A DNA stretch of 64,000 bases, from assembly GCF_003473485.1 (NCBI RefSeq), contig NC_053047.1, positions 3,983,001 through 4,047,000 on the forward strand, given 5' to 3'. Under the pieces are notes generated by a model, which did not search any database, was not told the origin of the DNA, and saw only the letters and a program-made list of their open reading frames with translations. The stretch comes from Medicago truncatula (lineage: Eukaryota; Streptophyta; Magnoliopsida; Fabales; Fabaceae). Positions 32,720 to 44,639 of this stretch are shown piece after piece; position 1 is the first letter of the stretch, and each line of letters starts with the position of its first letter. The position numbers and the translations under genes are program-made.

Positions 32720-33213
32720 AAAAGCGTTTCCAAAACCCTGAATTCACAAAACCTTCTCCTTGCTGAAATCGTGTTTTGGTCGACACCCTCTGTTTCCACT
32801 TCGACGGTACTGGTTTTTATTCCTGTTCTTCTTATTTTGGTTCTGATTTATGCTACTCAATTTGTTCTTATGTTGTTATCATGTTACTCAACTTTTTCTT
32901 CATCTTGTTCAATGATACTATTATTAATGATATATTATTGCATACGTACTCTAATCTCGGTTTTCATATGAAAATTCTAGTAACTAATATTTGTAGATAG
33001 TATTTTTTTTTTTTTTAAAGATAAAACTTAGTACAATTCTTTAAATGTTTTTCGTATGGTTCTTAATTAAAACTACATATTTTTTTGGCATAACAAACTA
33101 TGAGAAAATAAAATTTTGATGAAAAGAACCGTACGAAAAACACCTAAGGAATTCTACCTAATTGATTTATGTGTATACGGTTTTCTTGACTCTTTGAATT
33201 TTAATTTGTTTAG
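32720..33213 (+). promoter_or_regulatory. Putative 5' UTR exon and leader intron of the ASG1-like gene
   Basis: 'Ttcgacg|gtactgg' near 32808 looks like a donor and 'aatttgtttag' at 33213 an acceptor, 28 bp before the ATG. The same acceptor text precedes the broken duplicate at 30.86 kb, which supports its reality. The transcription start cannot be placed. Confidence 0.45.
33028..33165. repeat. Short MITE in the ASG1-like leader intron
   Basis: Inverted ends: 'ttagtacaattctttaaatg' with 'tttttcgtatggttctt', against a right side reading 'aagaaccgtacgaaaaacac' with 'ctaaggaattctacctaa'. The arms are about 38 bp with a 50-60 bp centre. No target duplication is certain. Confidence 0.7.
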
Positions 33214-33241
33214 AGTATTCAATACCCCATTGGACTAAATC

Positions 33242-34618
33242 ATGGATCTCCTACCACCAATTGGATTGAAATTCCCAAAGAGTGTCATCCAAGAAATAAT
33301 TGATGAATTGGAGTTTAAGAAAAGACAAAGAGAGACTCCTTTGCAAAGAACTACATTAACGGCAAACAAAACAATCACACATGTATGTTTTCTTGCTACT
33401 ATGCTCAAGATTGGAGCATTCGAGGTATGGTAGTTTTTTGGTGAAATTTTTTCTCAAGCTATTGTGTTTGTTACAAAGTATATAGGAATTTAATTCGTTA
33501 AGTAAATTATGAGAACTAATTAATAAATTTGGAGTAATATAGAATTTATTAACAATCATTTTTTCTTCTTCTTCTTTCAAGTTTTCTCTTTAAAAGAGAA
33601 ATAGTCTAGGATAAGAGATGGTATATGTAGCACATATATAGAATATTAATTCACCACCTGCAATAATATAAATATGTGAGTCATTGAGAAAATGATTTCT
33701 CTCATTGAAAAGATTAATATTAATTCTCATGGTTTATTTTTTAATTTGAATCTAAGTTACAACAAATGTTAATAAAAGGTCAAACTACTCTTGAATAAAA
33801 CTTGATACGTGATGTCAACTAATCTTGTTTATTTTGTTTGTGTTTATTTAATAAAATAAAATTTGCTGAATGTTTATTGCAGTTTAAGTCTCAAAATGAA
33901 GTAAACTTGGTGGCCCATTGTTACTTTGAACATCAAAAATTTCTGTGGGGGATGTTAGATAAAAGCACAAACATAAAGTACAAAATTGAAATAATGTGGC
34001 AAGACATTTCAGCTATTCGAATTGTTGATGAAGAAAACAAACCTGGAATTCTTGAAATTGAGGTGTGTATATATTTTTCTTTTTCATAGTTATGAATTGC
34101 ATGGTTTTTCCTCTTGATTAGTTGCATTTGATTTTAATTGTGATTTTCTTTTTCTACAGTTAATAAAGAAACCCACATTCTATCACCATATTAATTCCAA
34201 GTGGGAATCATCACAAGACTTCACTGATGGTCATGCTGCCATATACAGGTATATATCTTTTAAGTTTATTATATGAATTTAATTTGTACACCGTCAGCGT
34301 AAATAGTTTATCGTCACATCATAAAAAATGTTAGACTTTGATCGTAACTATTTTTAATGTCACACATATGATTGATTTTATTTTTTTAGAGGACACACAT
34401 ATTGATTATGATGCTAATGAATATTATATGCATGCAGGAGACACTATCTTGAATTTCCTCCTGGAGTAAACTTTAAGAAGCTGTTGCAATCTAATAAGCA
34501 CTTATTAGAGTTGAGCCAAAGACCTTTTCCAAGTTTGGATTCTTCATTTTTTGGTATACCATTAATTACACCACCATCTCTGATATATTCAACTCCTCCA
34601 GTATATATCAGTCAATAA
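33242..34618 (+). CDS. ASG1-like plant protein (TRF-like/ALTERED SEED GERMINATION 1 family)
   Basis: Four exons, 33242-33424, 33883-34062, 34160-34248 and 34438-34618; 633 nt, 210 aa, all GT-AG. The core matches the conserved plant domain seen in Arabidopsis ASG1 (At2g24100) and relatives: a LKIGAFE entry, NEVNLVAHCYFEHQKFLW, a KIEIMWQDISAIRI strand block, PGILEIEL, KPTFY, SQDFTDGHAAIYRRHYLEF and PPGVNFKKLLQ. The molecular function of the family is not established; ASG1 is linked to ABA and salt response and seed germination. The protein is shorter than ASG1 itself (about 370 aa), with only a short N-terminal stretch and a hydrophobic, Pro-rich C-terminus (ITPPSLIYSTPPVYISQ). A broken first-exon duplicate lies upstream at 30.8-31.0 kb. 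Confidence 0.88.
33600..33780 (+). repeat. Dispersed repeat, copy 1 of 3 (in ASG1-like intron 1)
   Basis: 'Aagagatggtatatgtagca', 'agaatattaattca', 'aaatatgtgagtcatt' and 'aaaatgatt' recur at 52.8-53.4 kb and 60.76-61.03 kb. Here the blocks are in a different order (the 'gtgagtcatt' part follows), suggesting rearrangement. Confidence 0.6.
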
Positions 34619-34649
34619 TCATTTCCATAATCCTTGCCCTAATTTTTTG

Positions 34650-35030
34650 TCAGCTCCCAACACTTGTTACAATTAATCAATAAGCAGTGACAGAAATGTT
34701 TTAGACACCTTGTTTACCTAGTGTTGTAGACAGAAATATTGTATCAAATTGATGTAATATTATTTGTTTGGGTTTTGGAATTTTTGTGTGTATTTTTCTC
34801 TATGTATATACATATATTTGTGACTTGCACTCTTTTATGAAATTGTGCATAATTTATACATATATATAAAGGGATACTATGTTTTATGTAACATTATTTC
34901 TTCTTCTTCTTCTTAATTCATCCTTTAGTGCAAATAAATTTATCACTTACTTTCAACTACGTTCAAATAAAACTAGTTAGCAATAGAACAAAATGTGTTA
35001 GATTTATACACAATCAGACGCAACAAAAAG
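34650..35030. other. 3' flank of the ASG1-like gene
   Basis: AT-rich 3' region; poly(A)-signal-like words are present. No gene is seen up to the SINE at 35041. Confidence 0.4.
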
Positions 35031-35040
35031 CGGAGAGATG

Positions 35041-35186
35041 GTCCCCGTGAGCATAGTTCAGTTGGCATGGACAATGCATTGTTATATACTGGAGCCGTAG
35101 ATCGAATCTCGGACACCCCACTTATTAATCTTCAAAGGTGAATTCAAGCCACTTGACTACTTGATAAAAAAAAAAAAAAAAAAAAA
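35041..35186 (+). mobile_element. tRNA-derived SINE with target duplication
   Basis: Box A-like 'tagttcagttggca' and box B-like 'gatcgaatctcgg', a tail 'cttgactacttgat' and about 20 A residues. It is flanked by CGGAGAGATG (35031-35040) and CGGAGAGACG (35187-35196). Same family as the minus-strand copy at 46268-46371. Confidence 0.85.
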
Positions 35187-35440
35187 CGGAGAGACGAAGT
35201 CGTTACTTGGTAGTAGCAGCAATAGTAGTATTTTGTTATTGCAATATACAACTTTTAGTTTCTCTAATTTGAATCTATTCACACCTTTTTGGAAAATTAA
35301 AGGAACCCCAACAGAAAATGTAAATTAAAGAAGAGCCATGTATACAATTTTGTAATGAATTTACACAATTTAATGCCTCAACAAAGGATGACAAGTACAA
35401 ACAAACTCTTTAATAAGAGAAATTTATTTGATTTTATGCA

Positions 35441-35685
35441 TTAATCCTTAAATCTAATCTGATTTACATGAGAATAGAGACCATAAATTAAGAGAACTCC
35501 AATGATTAACTGTGATATGATGATAGATAAATCCTGTGTGAACAAATTAAATTGATTAGTTTCCATTAATTTTAATCATGATAAAAAATTTGGCTTTAGA
35601 GTGAAGAGGAAAACACAATGAAGCTTACTTGAGAGAGGTGACTAGAAGCAGCAGAGTGTGGAAGTGATTGTTGTGAGTCCTGTAA
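35441..35685 (-). other. Two candidate alternative 3' exons of the phosphatase gene encoding a membrane tail
   Basis: Downstream of the phosphatase stop, 35629-35685 (57 nt, preceded by 'tatacag', followed by 'gtaagc') encodes 19 codons rich in Ser, Gln and His. It is followed by 35441-35533 ('ttcacacag' acceptor), which encodes DLSIIISQLIIGVLLIYGLY, then a short polar end with a Lys-Asp terminus and TAA. Both exons are phase 0. Exon 7 of the phosphatase has an in-phase GT at 35982-35981 ('TCAAAA|gtatta'), so splicing there would replace the last ten residues with a Ser/Gln linker and one transmembrane helix. They could instead be relic exons or 3' UTR. Confidence 0.35.
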
Positions 35686-35952
35686 CTGTATACAACAAAG
35701 GCAAAGGAAGATGAAATTAACACTTATACAAAAAGACACATGCGATTCCATTCAATCAATTCGATTTTCTCAAATTATTTATTACTAATAGCTACGCGTC
35801 ATTATCGACACTTGGATAGAAATGCTTCACAATGCAAGTGTTGCATTTTACCAATACTAAATTACTGATCATGGTTCATATCGAATGAGACTGCGTCTAT
35901 TCAACTTTACATGCCATGAAATTTTAGATATAGGCTATGCGGAAAAAAAAAT

Positions 35953-38900
35953 CTATAAAGTTCTCAGCGTTGAGACTAATACTTTTGAATCTTTGAAGCA
36001 CAATTCAGGCTGCCGCACTATGTATATTTGATCACCAACTGCATTTTCTTTGTAACTATCTTGATTTCGGTGCCATGTCCATAATGCATATGTAGAATTC
36101 ACAACCTGCAACAATATAAGAAAATGATCTTTTCAGTTAAAGGAAGAATTAAAATTACTAGAACTGTTTTAGGCTGGTCTTGGCCACCAAATTAGTGGCC
36201 AAATGAAACAACGGACCGACTGTTTTTTGTTTTGTTTTGGCCTGCTAGGTTAGGGCGGATCGGGATGGTTTGACAACTCTAGCCACCGATGTCCCTGACT
36301 TTGTGAATGCATGGATTGCTGACTGCAGCGAATCCAAATTCTGTATAGTGTTTATAAAAGTAATAAAAAGGTAAATTCTGGGAAGCCTTGCAATTTAATG
36401 TCATTACCTCGAGTATTCCGTGTCCAAAACTACTTTCTCTAAATGCACTCCACTCAGGTTGTTTCTTCCAACAGAAGTTACCTTTAGCCGGACCAAAGGT
36501 AAAATTTGAATGACAAACACCTCCAAATTCCGGTATGTTATCTCCAGATGAAGGACACTTTCCAGGTTCATCTGCATGATCAACATCTACTTTCTCAATA
36601 TTTCCACCATCTCCAACAGTTATGTAAATAGGTCCACAAGGATCCAATGTGTAATTATAAACTCTATTCATCCTCTCATAAGCATGAACCTGCAATATGT
36701 GCAACATGTGCCACTTTTTAATAGAAAAACAAACAATAGGAGAAAACTACATCTAATGTGGACCTACTCGTGAGCGACAAACATGTCAAAATCAATTTTA
36801 CACCTTTAGAATCAATTAGTCTTTCGCCCTTAGCGAAATCTTTGTATTGAAAACATCGTATACAAAAACTATAGATCAAAAATAACATAAACAAATTGAG
36901 TAAATTTAACTTACATGACCATTGAAAATAATGTCAACTCTGTATTGATAGAGAAGTGCTTCCATTTCCAATCTCATGCACTCAAATTCTTGATAATGTG
37001 AAGCATAGCTGTTATACCAAGGAGGATGCATTGTAGCAACTAGCCAAGGGGTTACACTACGGTCTACATTTTGCAGATCTTTTTTCAACCAATCAAATTG
37101 TGCACCTAGGTTGAAAATCCGGTGAAACACATTAAGTTTCAATATCTAAAATTATACATACTTACTAGTTCGCATAACATAAATTACAACGCGACCCTTG
37201 TTTCGATAAACAACTTAATCAAGCATTTATCATAGAAATGTTTATGTATGAAGTTATTTCTCTAACAGAAGATGAAACAAAGTCAAACGGTTTTCATATA
37301 AATTATAAGCTTTTTGCAGAAGCTATTCTTCAGAGCTTAGAAATAAGTTGAAAACAACTTATGAACATGGCATAAGTTGTTTTCATAAAATCTCTCAAAT
37401 AGTGCCACAAGCACTTATGTCAGTAGATAAGTTTAAATAAGACAATTCAAACATTCTTTGTACCATTTAATACTTACTAACCGGTTTTGTTGTAATCAAC
37501 ATATGCTCCCAACATGATAAAGTGTATGCCACCAGTATCAAAAGAGTAGAAGAAGTTACTTTTAGAGCCACTTTCTTCAGCAGGAACGGCAAATCTTGTC
37601 AAGTATGATTTGAATGTGATCCCATCAGCTTGTGGTTCAATCTCATGATTCCCTTCAATAACCATCATTGGAACTTTTGAGGTCAAAGGCTGCATAAACC
37701 TAATAGTTAAACATCGAATCAGCAAATCATACCACCTATCTTTAGAAGAGATTCTACTCGCATAAGCACTTGTGACACTAGTTGAGAGCTTAGGGAAACA
37801 GTTACTGACATGTTCATAAATTGTTTTGAACTTATTTCCGTAAGTTATGTAGGATAGCGTATGAAAACAGTTTATTTCTTATTAAAAAACGATTTGGTTT
37901 TATTTTATCTTTTATTATAGAATAGCTTATACATGAGCCCTTATTCCAAATGCTATAAGCATCGAATTAAGTTGTTTATTGAAACAGAACCTAAGAGTAG
38001 GTTACCTTCCCCACCCGTCCCAACGAGGTTGATAGGTCTCTCTAATCGGTGCATCTGGAAACGCACACGAAAAGCACGAAGCTCCCTTTCCACCAGTTGT
38101 AAGATACTGATTTGCATATGTTAAATCACCAATCATTAGAATCATTGAAGGATCGTTGTAACTCAGATGATCAACCGTTGTTGAAGAATTACTTGTGAGG
38201 CCTAAATCTCCAATAACTGCAATTCTAGCAGGATAATTCTTTGGACTAGGTTTTGCGAAAGTTTCGAAATAATTCTCTTGGCTCATGGCTGGAATAGAAC
38301 TATCACCACATTTGTAGTAATATCTAGTTCCAGGTTCAAGACCTACACAAGGAAAGAAATGTCTCAAACTTTCTACAAATAATAAACAGTGCAACATTCA
38401 AAACTTCTAAACTAAGCAACATTGCACCTTCTTATAGAGCTGAAACAAGATATTAGGTACATATCTGACATAGGTTCTATAAATTCAACCAATGACATAC
38501 TCCCTCGGAACTCAACTATAACAGAAACTAATTATTTGCGTGCTTATTAAGGGTGATAGTTAAATGCATTTAACTTTCTTGATACAATAGCTTATAAAAC
38601 GCTATCGGCCACCTGTGTCACAATCCAGATGTACAATCAGCTTGGACGTGAGGGTCTAATGTGTTAAGAGTCCGATGAGATATGATCCAAAAATATACCA
38701 AGTAAATTTTTTACTAATCACCAATTCAGTGGATCAATGATCAGTGCTTCCTACTAAGGACCAGAAACTATCAGCAGAAGGTTAAAACCAAAAGTAACTG
38801 AAAAACATACCTTCAAGTTTGACATGATGAATAATACCAGAGGTGTAATTCAAGAGTCCTTCAAATGGATACAATTGAGAGTAAACAAGTGAATCACCTT

Positions 38901-39453
38901 TCCCTACATTTGTGTATTTTCCACTCTTTTTTCCATACCACACCTCACTTCCAATAGATGCAGGATCAAGTGGGGTCACATTTAGACCAATCTGTGATTT
39001 CCCTTATCCAAACAAACCAATTAATATTTTAATGCTTTAGAAGTTAGAACAAAATAAAATTAAAAATACAATATTTGTATTCAACTTTTCAAGGATTTTT
39101 TAATTAGATCCTTAAACTAAAAAAGTTGGTGATTAAACTTTTTCATGTGGAAACAGAATTGAGGAGAAAAAGTAGTCATTACCAGTAATCCAAGAAATCC
39201 ACATAGAAGTTGGTGAAGAAATAGCGAGAGCGATTTGTTCAGGAAAATTTAAAGTAACGTTCATTTTGAGCCTTGGATGAGTCATAGGCAAGTCATCACT
39301 GCCTCTTCGCAGTGATGAGTCAAACCGACGAGTCACCGGTTTAAACGGACCATCAAGGGTGGTCGGAATGTGTCTCTTACTCACCACCATATTGATGTTT
39401 GTGATCATCACCAAAACTATTGTTAGTGACATGCAAAAATTGCATATTTTCAT
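35953..39453 (-). CDS. Purple acid phosphatase (high-molecular-weight plant type, PAP15/PAP23-like)
   Basis: A secreted binuclear metallophosphatase that releases phosphate from organic esters; some of this group use phytate. Seven exons: 39183-39453, 38811-39002, 38006-38342, 37482-37699, 36915-37105, 36408-36689 and 35953-36105; 1644 nt, 547 aa, all GT-AG. An N-terminal hydrophobic signal peptide (MKICNFCMSLTIVLVMI) is followed by a fibronectin-like domain (about residues 60-190) and the metallophosphoesterase domain. All five metal-ligand motifs are intact: GDLG, GDLTY, GNHE, the His in ATMHPPWY, and GHVHAYER (the last split across the exon 5/6 junction at GH|VHAYER). Several NXS/T sites suggest glycosylation. 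The C-terminus ends ELCFKDSKVLVSTLRTL, with possible alternative downstream exons at 35441-35685. Length and domain order fit the family; the substrate cannot be told from sequence. Confidence 0.95.
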
Positions 39454-39971
39454 TGTGTTGAATTGGATCCTCTAATGATACAAACTGAATCAAAATGAAT
39501 GAAATGTCTTTAGATTTTCTTTGAGGATGTTGGAGATAAGATAAGATGTACTATAGACTCTTTTTTTGACTTGAACTTGAAGCAAACATGTTGGTAATGT
39601 AATGCATGACATGTGTACTAAGTGTACATAGACATTTATGTTGAAACTTTGGAATATGCCGCATATTCTTCTTTTTTTGTTATTTTTTATAACATATAGT
39701 AATAAATTTGAAAAATAAATTGCAATCAAAGTATATGAGTCATGAGGATTTTGATGTTCTTCACAAATGATTCTGTAGAATATGCTTTTTGTGTCTTTTC
39801 AATGGTTATATCCAATTTTTTAATTGCATTCAATGCATTGTGATATTCATTTATTGAAATTTAAAGGTAAATATTTACATTCTTATTAGTTTCTCATCAG
39901 AAATCCACAAAAAATAAAAAATCTGATTACAGAAATATTTTTTCCTCTAAATATATATCATATATTTATAC

Positions 39972-40123
39972 ATCCAGAAGTCCTAGCTCAACTGGCAAAA
40001 TGCCGAAATTGTTAGGTCGGATGCCATGACCGGGGTTCGAACACCGGTACCTCCACTTGTGTGCGTGAGTTTATAATGGCTTTGCCATTTTGTCTATCTA
40101 CAAAAAAAATAATAATATATACC
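39972..40123 (+). mobile_element. tRNA-derived SINE with target duplication
   Basis: Box A 'tagctcaactggca' and box B 'ggggttcgaacaccgg' are well preserved; the tail ends 'ttgtctatctac' plus A-rich. It is flanked by ATATTTATAC at 39962-39971 and 40124-40133. The 3' end differs from the 35-kb family, so this is a separate SINE family. Confidence 0.85.
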
Positions 40124-40139
40124 ATATTTATACTTTTGA

Positions 40140-41075
40140 TTATTTTTTTCTTTATGTTAAATCTACAATAGTCACATAGTGAATCATCTTTTTATTACAA
40201 CTAGCATTGAGGAATTGCCAGTTTCCTGTGAAGAAGATAGCATGCATCTTCTGTTTAAGTGTCCTAGTAGTATGAATATATGGCACATGTGGGATGCTTT
40301 CCATTCTGTAAGTAATTTTTTCACTCAAAACCAAGATGCAAGAGGTGTTATATTTAATTCACTACAGGTATTAGCAAGCAATGATGCATCTTTATTTTGT
40401 TGTATCTTATGGAGTATTTGGAAGCAACGAAATAACAAAATGTGGAACGAAGTGAGTGATGCGCAGATTTTTGTTTTTGACCGTGCAAAGACCATGTTAG
40501 ATGATTGGAATTCAGCAAAATTCATACAGGGAGCTTCATCTACCCATCAACAACCAGAGCGTATTGTGAAATGGGTGAAGCCAAGTCCAGGTCGATTTAA
40601 ATGTAATATTGATGCATCTTTCTCAGAGGCTTCAAATATGGTTGGAATAGGAATGTGTATCAGAGATGAAAATGGTACATTTGTTCTGGCTAAGCAAGAA
40701 TTTTTTAGTCCCATTTGTGAGGTGCACATTGGAGAAGCTTTAGGGCTCTTGTCGGCTCTAGATTGGGTGCATAATTTAAATTTAGGACCCGTGGATTTTG
40801 AGATGGATGCTAAGAGAGTGGTTGATAGTTTCAATTCCCGAAATTGCGATGTCACGGAATTTGGGAGTATAATTGAGCATTGTAAATCTCTTTGTAGTAT
40901 TTTCTATGAAAACTCACGTGTCGAGTTTGTGCGGAGACAAGCAAACGAGGTTGCTCATAATTTAGCAAAAGCGGCCTTGTTATCAGCTAGTTTCCAAATA
41001 TTGGTAGAAATACCATATTGTATTGAACACATTTTGATGAATGAAATGCAATAATTTTACTTCTCTCAAAAAAAA
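40140..41075 (+). pseudogene. LINE 3' fragment: zinc-knuckle (zf-RVT) and RNase H-like region
   Basis: An open frame at 40179-41054 lacks the reverse transcriptase and starts mid-domain. The first part has zf-RVT features (SCEEDSMHLLFKCPSSMNIW, then LWSIWKQRNNKMWNE). The second part is an RVT_3 RNase H domain (PGRFKCNIDASF, GIGMCIRDENGTF, GEALGLLSALDW, FEMDAKRVVDSF, RRQANEVAHNLAKAAL). The acidic pattern D-E-D is recognisable. It ends in TAA followed by a short A-run at about 41068, consistent with a 5'-truncated LINE insertion. Confidence 0.85.
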
Positions 41076-41321
41076 GGATAATCAAATAATGCAACAACTT
41101 ATACAAGTACAAATATTTTCTTGAGTCCTAAACTATATATCACATGAAAAGCTAAATAAATATATTAACCAATCATATTCAATCAATGGATGAAAATTAT
41201 GCAAAGGTAAATGAGTATTACATGGTTCATCTTCACAATCAGAACTATTTGGATAATTGAGGATTCACAATTTTGTTTCGATAAAATAAGTAGATGAAAT
41301 TTTTTTATATCTCCCCTTTCT

Positions 41322-41545
41322 TTCCCTCTCTTCTCTGCTTCTCAAACCCTAGTTGTCACCCACTTTCTTTTTCTTTTTCTGAGAGGGGTGATTTAGGGTC
41401 AATTTTGACCGAAAAATCATCCTTCCGAATTGTTTTTCCTTCTATCATCCTTTTTGTTTTTAATGAATTTTGATTTGTATTGTATCGATGTACTCTATCG
41501 ATTTGACTGAATGAATATCGTTTATTTTTGTAAAAAAAGTTAAGT
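41322..41545 (+). repeat. Short polyadenylated retroposon, copy A
   Basis: Contains 'gggtcaattttgacc' and ends 'gaatgaatatcgtttatttt' plus 'tgtaaaaaa'. The larger sequence at 44640-45155 shares both ends, which suggests one retroposon family with conserved 5' and 3' ends and a variable middle. Confidence 0.5.
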
Positions 41546-41796
41546 AGATGAGACGGCCAAGCCTTCGACGACGACGTCATACGTGCGAACCAGTCTCTTG
41601 TCAGATATTTTATTTCTGTGAACTTAAAATATACTAAGTATATTTTAATTAATATGTGGGGATTGCTGTATATTTTATTCTGATTGATTTAATTAATATT
41701 ATTTGGAAATTAAATTTGTTGACTTATGCATGATATACATTAAAAGCTCAATTTATCCAATGGTTTTGTTGGAACTCCTTTTGAATTACTTTACCA

Positions 41797-42545
41797 ATTT
41801 TTTTTTTTTTTTTTGAGTACAAGAGGGCCTTAGCCCAAAAGAAAGAAAACTTAACGCCTAATTAAACGAGGTGTTGCAACACCAACATAATCAGCAAAAA
41901 AAACATAATCTCATCTGAACAGGACATTGTTCATAAATAATCAAAGAAGAGTCACCATCATACGCCAAGTTAGCTAGAGCATCTGCACGAGAATTAGCCT
42001 CTCTAAAGGTATGACAAATGCGAACCTCCCAATTTAATTCCAACAAGCTTCTAATATTTGTTAACAAACTCAACCCCATTGCTGATCCACCTTTACCATC
42101 CACCAGGTTAGAGACAACTGCTTTCGAATCAACATGAAGCTCCACTTTATGAAAACCACGTTCTCGAGCCATCTTCAAGCCTTCCAAAACACCCCATAGC
42201 TCAGCCACATACGCACTACACACTCCTAACCATTTTGAAAATCCACAAATCCACTTACCATTATCGTCTCGCAACACTCCTCCACAACCGGCCACATTAT
42301 TCCTTGTAGAAGCTCCATCCGTATTTAAACGAATCCATCCTATTTCCGGAGTTTTCCATCGAATATTTTCCGTCACCAATTCCCTATTAACCATTACTTG
42401 TTGCTTATGAAATTCTGCCACATAATTGTGAACTCTGTTGCTAATCTCCATCCATGGCTTGAAAGGAACCACAAAATTATTATCATGAATCATTTTGTTC
42501 CTCCATGTCCATATCGCATGACATGTTGTTGCCCAACTTAATAGG
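41797..42545 (-). pseudogene. LINE 3' fragment with RNase H domain, minus strand
   Basis: The minus-strand frame at 41891-42493, extending to about 42545 as SWATTCHAIWTWRNKMI, carries an RVT_3 RNase H: GWIRLNTDGAST, GCGGVLRDDNGKW, VAELWGVLEGLKMA, VELHVDSKAVVSNL and FREANSRADALANLA. All four acidic positions look intact. A poly-T run (41797-41814) is the poly(A) tail on this strand. The upstream reverse transcriptase is missing, so it is a 5'-truncated copy. It is a different LINE subfamily from the copy at 40.1 kb. Confidence 0.88.
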
Positions 42546-42599
42546 TGAAAAAAATTGTTATACTTAATTATTTTCTATGTGCTTTAAGTGTGGTAACAG

Positions 42600-43160
42600 A
42601 ATTTGACTTGGTATACTCATACGTGTAATTCAGTTTTCCTCAAAAGTAGTGAAAATGCTCCATCTTTAAAAATACTATTTTCTCATATTGCCTTTTAAGT
42701 AGGATACCTGGTTATCCAACGTGTGAAACATATTCTTTTACATCTGGTTTGTTACTTGTTATGATTTATTCTGTTTCTAAATGTTTCAAGGAACTCACAA
42801 CTGCAGGGAACCATATTGAAATCCTGGGTCTCTATTACTGCAATTGTGATCAAACCAACTATATTTATATGTAATTTTATGCAGTATTAACCATTGTGTT
42901 TCACTACACTAAAAAATTTCACATTTCTAAGGAATTAGAGGCTAATAATAGTTTATAAACACAACTATTCTCAACCCACTAAAGCACTACATACGTCTTA
43001 AGACAAAACCGTGATAGGTTCAAACAAGACCTAATGCAGATAATATTTAGGGGCCAGAACAGAATGTGATTGACACAATACCAATTTAAAACCATGTGTA
43101 CAATTTTTAGTAAACACATGCGAAGAGTGTTTATAAACGACAACATGTCAGAAACCCCAG
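42600..43160. other. Non-coding interval, nothing recognised
   Basis: No open frame or repeat structure was recognised between the LINE fragment and the SINE at 43.17 kb. Confidence 0.4.
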
Positions 43161-43164
43161 AGGA

Positions 43165-43345
43165 ACCGGCTGGGTGATGAAGGTTCGGGACCTAAGAATA
43201 TGTTTTTATCTAGGTCTCATGTTTGAATCCCTTGGATGCCAACAATTCTTGTGTTGCCTAAGTCCATACATAGCTTTGTTTTAACTTCAATCGGGCCGAG
43301 ACAGTGAGATTGGTCTCTAGATAAGTCAATCTTTTAAGCAGATAC
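43165..43345 (+). repeat. SINE-like retroposon (Au-like)
   Basis: Box B-like 'ggtctcatgtttgaatccc' followed by 'gccaac' and 'agtccatacatagctttgtt', matching the copy at 1180-1345. Target duplications were not found. Confidence 0.55.
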
Positions 43346-43970
43346 GCAGGATATGATAGACACATGATATGATTAGAAGCTGGATAAGGATAGGATTATT
43401 TTATCCTATCTTGTGTTTGGTGCAATATAATAGCATTATTTTATCCTATCATGTGTTTGACACACAATTGCTATTGACATGATAAGAAACGACCAGAACT
43501 CGAATAAAACACAGATCTATATTTTTTTTTAATTTTCTGCTCATCTTGTGTCATTCCATTTACAATCATAGAAATAAAATCAATTCCATTAACATGCAAT
43601 CGAAATTAATTTTAACCCAACGCAAAGAGAAGGACACATAGATAATAGAAGAAATAGAAAGAAGAAAAAGTAAAACCGATTCGGATTGATTGGGGAAAAA
43701 ATTGAAATCTTTGGAAATTGGAATTGATTTCATTCCATTTCAATTGATTGGGAAGAGAACCAAAAAAATTAAAAAAAGAAAAAACTGAAGAAACGTGGAA
43801 GTCGAAGGAGGTGCTTTGTGGAAATAGGATACGCTAATAATTTTGTGCTATGAGGTTGTTAAGCCAACAAAAATCAAGGATAAGAATAACATAGGATGGG
43901 TAGGATATTGCTAGTTATCCCGAAATAACATCACGTGAGCATTTCACGACCGTATGTTGCCAAACATAAT
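43346..43970. repeat. MITE-like block with 'tatcctatc' inverted words
   Basis: 'Ggatatgata', 'ggataggattattttatcc', 'attttatcctatcatgtgtt' and 'aggatgggtaggatattg' bracket a 300-bp GA-rich centre. The words match the segment at about 400-545. Exact ends were not resolved. Confidence 0.45.
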
Positions 43971-44639
43971 TCTTTGATGATTGAGACTGAGGGAGCACAA
44001 CTTTCGGTAAACACAAACAAGGCTATTCTACAAATAAAGGCTGACTCGCACATGTTTGGATTTGGAAAGTGTTTAAAGAAAATGATTACATTTGAACTTT
44101 TTTAATTTATTTAAGTTTTAGCCAATTACACGGACTAACTAACGTGTGCTGTTATTTTTACGAAATCACGCCGTTTTCGATTATTTAGTTAAGAAATTAT
44201 TTTTTTCTTCTTAATTTTGAAAAAGAGAAGAAATCTTTCAAAAGAAAAAGGGAAGAAGTGAGAAAGGACATAAAATAAAATATCTCACCGTAAAAATATT
44301 GGTTTTTTTTATTGGGAAATATCATTTCCTACTAAACTGATCCAAGGGAAATACGAATTACACAATACGATGGCGTGTATTCCACCAAATGCCCCTTTTT
44401 TGTTTTTATTTTTATATTAAAATAATGTTTCCACCAAATGCTACTTTTTTATTTTTATTTTTATATTAAAATAATTTTATTTGACTGTGAATAGGGAAAG
44501 AAACAAAGAGGAACTTAATTACCAGTAAATGAAAAGAAACAAAATAACACTGTAGCCCTTTTAATAGGATAACATTTGATAGGTGTCGGAGAATCAAACT
44601 CCATCCTTTAGATATTACAATGTGTACTTTCTATTGACT

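Noticed and set aside
35041-35110. Possible functional tRNA gene
   Set aside because: It has box A and box B but no complete cloverleaf; the poly(A) tail and target duplications show a SINE.
40325-40855. Minus-strand frames of 66 and 102 codons
   Set aside because: Antisense to the LINE RNase H fragment, whose domain motifs fix the coding strand as plus.
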